10,592 nt of DNA from Verrucomicrobiales bacterium (GTDB lineage Bacteria > Verrucomicrobiota > Verrucomicrobiia > Verrucomicrobiales > DEV007). This document shows positions 1-6,317 of this stretch, one piece after another. Position numbers and translations under genes: made by a program. The number at the start of each line of letters is the position of its first letter. Position 1 is the first letter of the stretch. The notes beneath the pieces were generated by a model that saw nothing but the letters and a program-made list of their open reading frames with translations, did not search any database and was not told the origin of the DNA. The stretch is taken from contig JAGNMT010000076.1 of NCBI GenBank assembly GCA_017991025.1, positions 1 through 10,592 on the forward strand. The letters are read 5' to 3'.

Positions 1-603
1 TCTTCTTTGAATAGCTGGGATTTCGAAATCCAAGACGGGAATATAAAGGATGAGCGCGTTTGGTGTGTAACTCGCGTCCGGCCCTCCAGTCTGGTCACTA
101 GTGTTCGATTGCAGCACCGCGCAAGCGGCCGCTAGTTGCCCGCCCGACGATCCACCGCCGACTGCGATTCGGTTCGCATCGATACCCAACTCATTTGCAT
201 GATCCCGAATCCAGCGAATAGCGAACTCGGCATCCGCAACCGAATCCAGCGGAGTAGACATTTTTCCGTGTCTTGATCTCACCCGATAGTCGGGAGTGAA
301 TGCCACCAGCCCGAGTTGCGATACCCGTTCCGCTTGTTTTGAGAACTGTAGAGGACCGCCAACCTCCCATCCTCCACCAAAGAACCAAACTACTGCGGGA
401 CGGCTATCTGTGGTAGCCCAGCCGGTTGGGCGATAGACATCGATAGACAAGTTAAAACCGTTGATCGCTCGATAGACGAATCGTTCCGGAGTAGCACGAG
501 TTGGCCAAACAAAAGCGATGGCACCGGCTACTGCGGCGACGAGGGCTACAATGCCTATCGCTTTCAGGAATGTCTGAAACGTGTCATCTCTACTTTGTTT
601 CAT
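1..603 (-). CDS. Esterase/lipase-like alpha/beta hydrolase, exported or membrane-anchored (C-terminus cut by window edge)
   Basis: Starting at the ATG at 603, 201 codons are open without a stop to base 1, so the gene continues off the left edge. Residues about 12-33 form a hydrophobic segment (signal peptide or membrane anchor) after a short charged N-terminus. The oxyanion-loop motif WFFGGGW lies at residues 73-79, and the nucleophile elbow GGGSSGGQLAA starts at residue 149, with Ser152 the likely nucleophile by alignment to GGSAGG. Between them is the block DYRVRSRHG (105-113) followed by AIRWIRDHANELGID. These features match the BD-FAE / esterase-lipase type of alpha/beta hydrolase common in Planctomycetes and Verrucomicrobia. 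The catalytic Asp and His lie beyond the edge. Such enzymes hydrolyse ester bonds, often acetyl or feruloyl groups on polysaccharides; the substrate here is not known. Codons include many A/T-ending forms (AGA, ATA, GTA), less GC-rich than the genes to the right. No good Shine-Dalgarno is visible. Confidence 0.88.
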   Translation of the reverse strand, partial: MKQSRDDTFQTFLKAIGIVALVAAVAGAIAFVWPTRATPERFVYRAINGFNLSIDVYRPTGWATTDSRPAVVWFFGGGWEVGGPLQFSKQAERVSQLGLVAFTPDYRVRSRHGKMSTPLDSVADAEFAIRWIRDHANELGIDANRIAVGGGSSGGQLAAACAVLQSNTSDQTGGPDASYTPNALILYIPVLDFEIPAIQRR

Positions 604-691
604 CGTTTGGACATCGCGATGATAACGTGCCGGCTAACCGCACACAAGCTTGCCGGGCTTGTCGCTTCCGGGTTTACATTCTCAGAGCGGC
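604..691. other. Short intergenic gap with a hairpin at 644-662
   Basis: The 88 bases between the lectin stop and the hydrolase start contain a perfect 6-bp inverted repeat (ACAAGC at 644-649, GCTTGT at 657-662, seven-base loop). It has no T-run, so it is not a classic terminator. An irregular longer palindrome, GATAAC...GTAAAC-like on the two sides, vaguely resembles an integron attC, but the core sites do not fit the consensus. Confidence 0.35.
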
Positions 692-1018
692 TCACGCCCC
701 TACCGCGAGCCAGTTGAACTCGACAGAATAGACCCGGCTCGAACGCCAGGTTGAAATTTTGGCGAGAAATCCATCGGTTGTGACGGCTTCAGTGACGACT
801 TTGATCCGGCCGCTACTGCATTGATCGATGTCAAATCCGGTCAAGCCGAGGTGAACGACCGGCGGTGTCGTGAAGGGAGTCGCAAAATAGATCTCCAGAG
901 TGAAACATCGGGCAGAATCCTCTTCGTCGGCGGGAATAGCCAGATTCCAGTTCTCCGTCTCAGTGCCCACCACCACGGTGGCGGAGAGAATTTTCCAGGG
1001 AAGGTAGTCGTCGTTCAT
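692..1018 (-). CDS. Small H-type lectin domain protein
   Basis: A 108-residue protein that is almost entirely one H-type lectin domain (the Helix pomatia agglutinin fold, a six-stranded antiparallel beta-sandwich that usually trimerises and binds GalNAc-type sugars). The family core is clear from about residue 40: YFATPFTTPPVVHLGLTG, then DID, RIKVV, GFLAKISTW and a C-terminal VEFNWLAVGA. No signal peptide or membrane segment is visible, so it is either cytoplasmic or exported by an unrecognised route. The ATG at 1018 is preferred because the protein then begins at the domain boundary. The same frame is open up to an ATG at 1114, but the extra 32 residues are low-complexity Arg/Gly sequence and look non-coding. 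No Shine-Dalgarno precedes the chosen ATG. It is co-oriented with the hydrolase 88 bp downstream. Sugar specificity cannot be read from the sequence. Confidence 0.82.
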   Translation of the reverse strand: MNDDYLPWKILSATVVVGTETENWNLAIPADEEDSARCFTLEIYFATPFTTPPVVHLGLTGFDIDQCSSGRIKVVTEAVTTDGFLAKISTWRSSRVYSVEFNWLAVGA

Positions 1019-1307
1019 AGAAGAGAAAGGAGTGAGAACAAAGCAGGCTTTCTGCCAATTTGCGAAGGACTTTAACCGCCCGCGCCGTCCCCGCGGCTCG
1101 CCTCTCTGGCACATTGTTCATCACGCCTGGTCCGATTTCCAAGCCGGACGCGAAGCCACCCACCGTCCCGTCTACGGTCCACTGCGTCGCGACGTGGTCT
1201 CCGTTGTCGAGCAGTTCTATCGCTGTGGTGACCTCGCCGCCGGATGTGTCGAGGCTGGAGACCGGAGGCGGCAGGCGGGAGCAAGAGTCGCTACCGAACC
1301 CCCACTA

Positions 1308-1423
1308 TCCCCGGCCTTCCAGTGGGGCGGGGCAATCGGAGCGAAGCGGAGATGGACGGAGCGCAGTGAAGTCAAAAGGGTTGAAAAAGCAAATCCTATC
1401 AGTTCAGTTATCAGTCAGTTAGT
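1308..1423 (+). repeat. Intergenic repeat, copy 1, with CAGT tract
   Basis: Bases 1308-1390 match 2000-2083 at about 90% by eye (six to eight substitutions and one single-base gap). The shared core runs from TCCCCGGCCTTCC through GCGAAGCGGAGAT and GCAGTGAAGTCAAAAGG to TGAAAAAGC. It is followed in both copies by a short variable spacer and a CAGT-rich tract (1400-1423 here). Two internal CGGAGCG words give it a faint internal repeat. No transposase is associated. The function is unknown; it behaves like an intergenic repeat family. Confidence 0.85.
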
Positions 1424-1438
1424 AGGCAGCGACGAATT

Positions 1439-1480
1439 CCGCACGAAGACCTCCCGCGAAGCGCTCCGGGCCCCGTGCGG
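1439..1480. repeat. Inverted repeat, 7-bp arms
   Basis: CCGCACG at 1439-1445 is the exact reverse complement of CGTGCGG at 1474-1480, enclosing 28 GC-rich bases that can fold further. It lies just beyond repeat copy 1 and could be part of the same element or a structured leader of the gene starting at 1579. The second repeat copy has no equivalent beside it. Confidence 0.45.
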
Positions 1481-1578
1481 CGAACCGTTTAGGAAAGTGG
1501 CGGACTGAAAAGAAGTCCCGCTTTACGCGCGATCCGTTCCCGGATAAACTAAGGGCGAAATCCAGCCCCCTCCCGCTG

Positions 1579-1923
1579 ATGAAAACCCCCCTGATTGTCA
1601 CCTTCACGGTCCTGACCACGCTCGTCCTCTGCCTTCCAGCCCGCTCCGCCGATCCGGAGGTGCCAGTCGCTTCGTCTTCTTCCGCCTTCCTAAGCACTCA
1701 GCAGACCAACGACAGGGCCACCGTCACGTTCAATGGCACCAAGGTGTGGGAAGGGAAGGTGCGCAAATCGCTCATCGCAGTCTCAAAATCGGCCGATGGC
1801 AAGACGCTGGCGGCGGCCTTCGACGGGAGGAAGGTGATCTGGGAAAACGCCGCGGGCGCCGGCGCCCAACTCGAATCGGAGCGCCAGGAAGCCGCGAGGC
1901 GTGCGAAGAAACTAACTGACTGA
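1579..1923 (+). CDS. Small secreted protein of unknown function
   Basis: A 114-residue protein that begins with a typical Sec signal peptide: MKTP, a hydrophobic core to about residue 19, then PARSA with cleavage likely near residue 24. The mature part has a Ser/Ala-rich linker (about 30-40), a beta-rich core with VTFNGTKVWEGKV and DGKTLAAAFDGRKVIWEN (about 48-90), and a basic helical tail (QEAARRAKK). I do not recognise a family. The alternating beta pattern with paired Gly-Lys-Val-Trp turns suggests a small beta-sheet protein in the periplasm or outside. No Shine-Dalgarno is visible before the ATG. It is flanked on both sides by copies of an intergenic repeat. Its last two codons and stop (ACT-GAC-TGA) lie in the inverted partial copy, so the natural C-terminus may have been changed by the repeat. 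It converges with the peptidase at 2097. Confidence 0.65.
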   Translation: MKTPLIVTFTVLTTLVLCLPARSADPEVPVASSSSAFLSTQQTNDRATVTFNGTKVWEGKVRKSLIAVSKSADGKTLAAAFDGRKVIWENAAGAGAQLESERQEAARRAKKLTD

Positions 1924-1948
1924 CTGCTAAAACTCCTTTTCAACCCTT
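1911..1948 (-). repeat. Partial inverted copy of the intergenic repeat
   Basis: Read on the minus strand this carries two 12-base blocks that are exact in copy 1: AAGGGTTGAAAA (1948-1937) and CAGTCAGTTAGT (1922-1911), in the same order and at similar but shorter spacing. The rest of the core is not recognisable here. It overlaps the last codons of the small secreted gene and supplies its stop. Confidence 0.6.
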
Positions 1949-1976
1949 GGCCCTCTTCCCGCCGATGGCCCGCGTC

Positions 1977-1998
1977 GGAGGGGTTTAAGGAACCCTCT
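1977..1998 (+). terminator. Hairpin downstream of the small secreted gene, possible terminator
   Basis: GAGGGGTT (1978-1985) pairs with AACCCTC (1991-1997) with one bulged G and a five-base loop; a G-U pair extends it by one. It lies 54 bases after the stop between two convergent genes. It lacks a following T-run, so Rho-independent termination is only a possibility. Confidence 0.35.
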
Positions 1999-1999
1999 G

Positions 2000-2100
2000 T
2001 CCCCGGCCTTCCGGTGGGGCGGGTGCAATCGAAGCGAAGCGGAGATAGACGGAACGCAGTGAAGTCAAAAGGCATGAAAAAGCAATTTCTGATCAGTCAG
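2000..2100 (+). repeat. Intergenic repeat, copy 2, with CAGT tract
   Basis: The second, direct-orientation copy of the element that begins at 1308. The conserved core is 2000-2083, and the CAGT tract (GATCAGTCAGTCAC) runs from 2091 into the end of the peptidase gene. CCCC at 2001-2004 can pair with GGGG at 2016-2019 around an inner CC/GG pair with a TTCC loop, so the left end is a weak hairpin that copy 1 only partly keeps. It lies between convergent genes. Confidence 0.85.
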
Positions 2101-4277
2101 TCACGCCCAAGAGATTTCAGAATAAAAGCATACTGCAGCGCGACTTCCTCCAGACCACTGTATCGGCCCGAAGCACCGCCGTGTCCGGTTTCAAAGGCCG
2201 TGGAAAGAAAAAGAGGAGCGGCCCCCGTTTTCATCGCCCGGAGCCGTGCGGTCCATTTGGCCGGCTCCCAGTAGGAGACGCGATTGTCATTCCATCCCGC
2301 AAGGACCAGCATCGGCGGGTAAGCTTGCGCTTTGACATTGTCATAGGGCGAATAGCGGCGAATGCGGTCAAAGACCTCCCGTGAGGTTTCCGGATTGCCC
2401 CATTCATCGTATTCTCCGGTGGTGAGAGGAAGGCTGGCATCGAGCATGGTGTTGAGGACGTCGACGAAGGGCACGTTGGCGATGTAGGCACCGAAAAGAT
2501 CGGGACGCTCGTTGAGGACCGCCCCGGCGAGAAGGCCTCCGGCACTGGCTCCGGTGCCGCAGAGTTGCGGGGTGCTGGTATAGCCTTCGGCGATGAGATG
2601 CTCGGCACAGGCGATGAAATCACTGAAGGTGGTGGTTTTTCGCTCCATTTTCCCCGCCTCATACCAGGGCCTGCCGAATTCACCTCCACCCCGGATCTGT
2701 GTCATGGCGAATCCCACCCCCCGATCAAGAAGACTGAAAACATCACTGTCGAACCAGGGGTCGCTCGGGATTCCATAGGCTCCATACCCGTCAAGAAGCA
2801 AGCCTCCGCTGCCGTCGCGGGGATGGTTTTTAGGCAACAACAACCAGATTGGAATCTTTGTCCCGTCGGAAGCGGTCGCGTTGGTGCGCTCGACACGATA
2901 TTTGTCAGGTTCGAATCCGGGAGGAGACGCCTTTTGTTTGATAACCCGTGTTTCACCGCTGCCAAGATCGACCTCCGCCACGCTATAGGGCTGAAGAAGC
3001 GTCTCGAAGCTGAAACGCTGCGTGCTTGATTGATACTCCGGCGTCGATTCGGTTTGGAACGATCCCCCCTCACCGGGTGCGGCGACCCATTTCGTGGTGC
3101 TCTTGTCAGGGTCGAGAATGAATAGGCCGGGGACACCATTCTGGCGTGCTCCGATCACGACGTGGCCGTGAAAAGCATCAATGCCACCGTAGGCGATCTG
3201 TAGGTTTCCAGGGAGCACCTCCTCCCATTCTTCCCGGGCAGTATCGTTGAGCGGACAGCGGAATACACGGCCGTTTACGGCGCCCTCATTCGTGACAATG
3301 AACCAGTGATCGTCGCAATCGGCGAGAGCGTAGCGCAGTCCCTCGCGCCGTGGAACAAGAACGTGCGGCGCGGCCGCCGGGTCAGAAAGCGGCAGAAGCG
3401 AGGTTTCCTGGGTGTCCTTGGACCCTGAGGAAATAAGAAGAAAGCGCTGGCTCTTTGTGGCCTCAATCTCAACGCTGAAACGAACGTCCGGCTCCTCGTA
3501 AACGATCTTGTCTTCACTCGATGGTCTTCCCAGTTGGTGACTGAGCACTCGCCATGACCGGTCAGTCTCATCACCTCCCGTATAGAAAAGAGTCCGATTG
3601 TCACTCGCCCAGACCGGCGCGGTGTCAAAGACGGTGTCCGTGATTTCGTCGGGCAGGATTGCCCCTGTTTCGAGTGTTTTGAAATGAATCGTGTAGCGGT
3701 CGGTTCCGTCGTGATTCTCCTTCCATGCATAGAGCCTGGTGTCTGGCGAGACGGCACCGCCGCCGAAGGTATAGGCTTCGATGCCTTTGGCGCGCTCGTT
3801 AAGATCGAGGAGAATGACCTCAGTCCCGGGAGGGGCTGGCTCAAGGAGGGCTTTCTCTTGATCGGCATGATAGGGTTTGCGGCAGAGCAGGGGGTAATCT
3901 TTTCCCGCGACCTCGCGGCTGTAATAGAGCCATGGGCCTTTGCGATAGGGGACGGTGACATCTTCCTCAATGATGCGCGCCTTCATTTCGGCGACGAGTT
4001 TTTCCCGGAGGGGTTTCAAAGGCGCAAGTTCCGTAGCCAGATATGTATTCTCGGCTTCGAGGTAAGCCCGCACCGCCGGGTTTTCCCGCTCGCGAAGCCA
4101 GAAGTAGTCGTCCGTCCATTCGACACCATGTTGTGAGAGAGGGTGCGGCCGCTTTTCCGCAACGGGGGGAACGGCAGCGACCAACGCCGTTTCAAAAAGC
4201 GGAAGAGTCATAAGAGTCATAAGAGCAAGAGCGTAAAAAAGGGGCTGAATAGAGCGGAGATTTAAACAGGATTCCAT
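2097..4277 (-). CDS. Exported oligopeptidase B-like S9 serine peptidase
   Basis: A 726-residue prolyl oligopeptidase-family enzyme. It cleaves short peptides, and oligopeptidase B prefers the bond after Arg or Lys. Residues about 12-36 form a signal peptide, absent from the cytoplasmic E. coli enzyme, so this one is probably periplasmic. After it come HGVEWTDDYFWLRE (49-62), a beta-propeller gate (about 120-440) and the C-terminal hydrolase domain (about 470-726). The triad is Ser578 in GTGASAGGLL, Asp664 in GWNDNRV and His699 in TGHGGASG, with spacing almost the same as in E. coli oligopeptidase B. Glu622 and Asp624 in TTGEYDEWGNP match the acidic pair reported to bind the P1 basic residue. 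Of the second acidic pair, Asp506 is kept but the next position is Trp508. The ATG at 4277 gives the complete signal peptide; Met20 and Met23 are less likely. Its C-terminus and stop lie in repeat copy 2. Confidence 0.93.
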   Translation of the reverse strand: MESCLNLRSIQPLFYALALMTLMTLPLFETALVAAVPPVAEKRPHPLSQHGVEWTDDYFWLRERENPAVRAYLEAENTYLATELAPLKPLREKLVAEMKARIIEEDVTVPYRKGPWLYYSREVAGKDYPLLCRKPYHADQEKALLEPAPPGTEVILLDLNERAKGIEAYTFGGGAVSPDTRLYAWKENHDGTDRYTIHFKTLETGAILPDEITDTVFDTAPVWASDNRTLFYTGGDETDRSWRVLSHQLGRPSSEDKIVYEEPDVRFSVEIEATKSQRFLLISSGSKDTQETSLLPLSDPAAAPHVLVPRREGLRYALADCDDHWFIVTNEGAVNGRVFRCPLNDTAREEWEEVLPGNLQIAYGGIDAFHGHVVIGARQNGVPGLFILDPDKSTTKWVAAPGEGGSFQTESTPEYQSSTQRFSFETLLQPYSVAEVDLGSGETRVIKQKASPPGFEPDKYRVERTNATASDGTKIPIWLLLPKNHPRDGSGGLLLDGYGAYGIPSDPWFDSDVFSLLDRGVGFAMTQIRGGGEFGRPWYEAGKMERKTTTFSDFIACAEHLIAEGYTSTPQLCGTGASAGGLLAGAVLNERPDLFGAYIANVPFVDVLNTMLDASLPLTTGEYDEWGNPETSREVFDRIRRYSPYDNVKAQAYPPMLVLAGWNDNRVSYWEPAKWTARLRAMKTGAAPLFLSTAFETGHGGASGRYSGLEEVALQYAFILKSLGRD

Positions 4278-4523
4278 CAGAAGATGCGGGTTATCGATGC
4301 TCTGGAGTCTTCATCAGGTAAGCGTGAACGATGAGACAGTCGGGGCAACAGGTCGTATTCAGGTTGAGGTAATTTTTCCTAATTGTCCATCCTACGCTGT
4401 TCTTTTTAAAAGAACTGCGGGATGTGCCGATTGAATTAGGATCGGAGAGGGTAAGCCCCGCGGCGTGCTCAAGTGAGACGTTCTTTACTGGACAGGGGCA
4501 AACCTGGAATTTAACTCTCTCAC
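4278..4523. other. Divergent intergenic region between peptidase and glycosidase
   Basis: These 246 bases must carry promoters for both divergent genes. It is AT-richer than the flanks around 4361-4440. I see one strong element, the palindrome at 4399-4415. A weak plus-strand pair, TTGTCC (4383-4388) and TTAAAA (4406-4411) at 17-base spacing, would place the palindrome across the -10, but the -10 match is poor. Confidence 0.5.
4399..4415. promoter_or_regulatory. Perfect 17-bp palindrome, candidate operator
   Basis: GTTCTTTT-T-AAAAGAAC is a perfect inverted repeat with 8-bp arms about one central base, 109 bases before the glycosidase ATG and 122 before the peptidase ATG. Its size and symmetry fit a dimeric repressor or activator site. 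It does not show the central CG of typical LacI-family operators, so the regulator family is not known. Confidence 0.45.
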
Positions 4524-6281
4524 ATGCGCATGAAAGTCATCGGGCGATGGTGGAGTCGGGTGGGCCGGGGAACTTTCCGTCTTTCTCTTACCATCATCTT
4601 ATCTTGCTCACACCCGATTGCCGCTGCTGACCAGAGACCGCGGCAGGCTGAGCTCGGCCCGGATTCTCCCATTCTTTCCAATGAAGAAGTACCGTTTTTG
4701 CATGAGGTGATGACGGAATGTCGACTCAGTAGCGAGGGCCTCTCCCTCCTTCCGGAGTCGGGCCCCTATGAGTGGACAAAAATCGGTCCGACCGAAACTC
4801 CCTTTCGCCTCAGGGTCGGAGTCGACGTCGCGAAGTTCGAACGGGGCACTCTAACGGTGTGGAACTGGAACAATCACATGGTGAAGCAGTGGGCCATTGA
4901 GGCCGGGGAGCCCGAAACGCTGGAGATAAAGATCATCGGTCTGGGTGCCTATCTCCTCACCCTCGACGGGTATCGTGAGGGCGGCTATCAAAAAAGGCTC
5001 ATTCGGAACCTTGCTGTAACGGAAGAGCTGAACCAGGCTCGGACTACCTGGAAGAAAGACGAATTCTTTCTCGGGATCTGCGCGTTCCCGGGCCGTTACC
5101 ATTGGACTCCGGGAGGTGAGCCCACCCTGCCGGCGGGATTGACTGAGCAGCAGGGCCGTGAACGCGAAGCGGAGCTCATCGCCCGTCTCGGTCTCCAAGT
5201 CGTAAGAACGGATGAATCTCTCGAGATGGGAAGGCGCAAAGACGCCCTTGGTCAGGAGGACTATTATTATGATTTTGCGCGCATGGACGCCGCCGTCGGG
5301 AGCTACACCTCGCGGGGGTTTCAGCTGGCGCTCCAGACGATGAGCGCTGCCGACTGGGCGGTGTTGCCGCGCTATGCTGACCGCGGCAAAGACCGATGGC
5401 GTTATCCCCATCAGGAGCGTCCCCAGCGAGCCTATCTCGCGGCGCTGGTGGAACGCTATCAAAATCACACCCGCTTTGTGCAGGTTTCCAATGAACCGGA
5501 CCAAATAGGATATTGGTCTGGAACGAACGAGGAGTTCGTGACGCAGTTTATTTTTTCCAGGGATGAAATCCGCCGGGTCGCGCCAAAAACACTCCTTACG
5601 TATGGAGGTTATTCGGTCGTTGATGAAGTAAAGAGCGGATATTTTATCGGGCAACTTCACGAGATGGTTGATTTCCCCGCTTATAATGCGCACGGCGACC
5701 TCGAGAGCTACAAGCGCAGTTTCGCAACGATGAAACGTCTGCAGGCTGACGCGGGGGATACCTCCACCCGATGGGTTAACACGGAGACCGGCTACAGCGC
5801 ATGGCGGCTGGAACAGGAAAGACGGCAGGCTCAAATCGACGCGCAAAAAGTGCTCTACTCCTGGGCGAATGATCACGCCGGAGTGCTCCTTTTCTGCACC
5901 CGCATGACCCGCGGCCCGGGCCGCGACGGGACTCCCGATTTCGGATTGCTCGATTACCAGTATGGTCCGCGTTTTGCCTACGGATCGATCGCCGCCCTCA
6001 CCGCAACCCTCACCGGGGCATCATTTCGTGAAACGCTCGCCGAATCGGAAGATGTCCACCTCTATGTTTTCCAGCGGGGAAGTGACCTAATCCTCGCGGG
6101 CTTCACCCTCGGGGAAGAGGCGGTGTCGGTGACGATTAAAACCGACGCGGGAGAAATCATCGCTGTAGACGAGATGGGGAATGCCCGTGCGATGGATGCC
6201 GGGAACGAAATCAAGCTCCCGCTCGACGGGTATCCGCGTTATTGGGTGCTTCGGGGGGCGACTCGGGTGGGAAAGGAGTGA
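4524..6281 (+). CDS. Secreted clan GH-A glycoside hydrolase, family unassigned
   Basis: A 585-residue protein with a basic N-terminus and a hydrophobic segment to about residue 35 (cleavage near AAA-DQ), so exported. Residues about 55-170 look like a beta-sandwich accessory domain (VGVDVAKFERGTLTVWNW). From about 180 to 495 is a TIM-barrel typical of clan GH-A retaining enzymes: Asn323-Glu324-Pro in FVQVSNEPDQ is the expected acid/base on strand 4, and Glu421 in WVNTETGY the expected nucleophile on strand 7. Residues about 500-578 form a small C-terminal beta domain ending in YWVLRG. The closest general resemblance is to GH39- and GH5-like enzymes, but I cannot assign a family or substrate. 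The ATG at 4524 is followed by a second at 4530; both keep the signal peptide and neither has a clear Shine-Dalgarno. It is divergent from the peptidase and convergent with accC, with only 36 bases between the stops. Confidence 0.82.
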   Translation: MRMKVIGRWWSRVGRGTFRLSLTIILSCSHPIAAADQRPRQAELGPDSPILSNEEVPFLHEVMTECRLSSEGLSLLPESGPYEWTKIGPTETPFRLRVGVDVAKFERGTLTVWNWNNHMVKQWAIEAGEPETLEIKIIGLGAYLLTLDGYREGGYQKRLIRNLAVTEELNQARTTWKKDEFFLGICAFPGRYHWTPGGEPTLPAGLTEQQGREREAELIARLGLQVVRTDESLEMGRRKDALGQEDYYYDFARMDAAVGSYTSRGFQLALQTMSAADWAVLPRYADRGKDRWRYPHQERPQRAYLAALVERYQNHTRFVQVSNEPDQIGYWSGTNEEFVTQFIFSRDEIRRVAPKTLLTYGGYSVVDEVKSGYFIGQLHEMVDFPAYNAHGDLESYKRSFATMKRLQADAGDTSTRWVNTETGYSAWRLEQERRQAQIDAQKVLYSWANDHAGVLLFCTRMTRGPGRDGTPDFGLLDYQYGPRFAYGSIAALTATLTGASFRETLAESEDVHLYVFQRGSDLILAGFTLGEEAVSVTIKTDAGEIIAVDEMGNARAMDAGNEIKLPLDGYPRYWVLRGATRVGKE

Positions 6282-6291
6282 AGCCTTCCCG

Positions 6292-6315
6292 GGACGTTAT
6301 AATCAACCGTCGTCC
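6292..6315. terminator. Weak hairpin between convergent stops
   Basis: GGACG (6292-6296) pairs with CGTCC (6311-6315) around a 14-base AT-rich loop, in the 36-base gap between the glycosidase and accC stops. It is the only candidate for a two-way terminator there, and it is weak. Confidence 0.2.
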
Positions 6316-6317
6316 GC

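Larger units (their letters stand above)
1019..1578. other. Gene-free region with repeat copy 1 and a possible eroded minus-strand frame
   Basis: No convincing gene spans these 560 bases. On the minus strand a frame opens after a TAG at 1305-1307 and reads a protein-like stretch, ELLDNGDHVATQWTVDG then GFASGLEIGPG, down to about 1110. After that it becomes Arg/Ala-rich and runs out of frame into the lectin gene. It has no ATG upstream, so it may be a decayed gene or an extracellular-protein fragment. The right half holds repeat copy 1 (1308-1423) and a 7-bp inverted repeat (1439-1480). The promoter of the small secreted gene must lie near 1500-1578, but I see no convincing -35/-10 pair. Confidence 0.5.

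Noticed and set aside
370..390. FGGGW in the hydrolase instead of the usual HGGGW oxyanion motif
   Set aside because: Planctomycete and verrucomicrobial members of this esterase group commonly have Phe there, so it is not an anomaly.
1032..1508. A 158-codon plus-strand frame spanning the gene-free region
   Set aside because: Arg/Gly-rich composition and it runs through repeat copy 1; the similar peptide from repeat copy 2 reflects DNA-level repeat similarity, not a conserved protein.
1308..1948. Reading the secreted gene plus flanking repeats as a complete composite transposon or MITE
   Set aside because: The inverted fragment shares only two 12-base blocks with copy 1, the ends do not match, and no target-site duplication or transposase is visible.
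3275..3970. A 231-codon minus frame inside the peptidase gene
   Set aside because: Same strand, other phase; Arg/Ser/Pro-rich composition typical of a shadow, while the oligopeptidase frame is continuous with all family motifs.
4204..4224. Short tandem duplication AGAGTCATA in the start region of the peptidase
   Set aside because: It simply encodes the repeated Met-Thr-Leu in the signal peptide and shows no larger structure.
4851..5876. A 341-codon open frame on the minus strand inside the glycosidase
   Set aside because: It is antisense to the barrel region containing the NEP and TET catalytic motifs. Its own sequence has no recognisable domain or signal, as expected for a shadow frame in GC-biased DNA.
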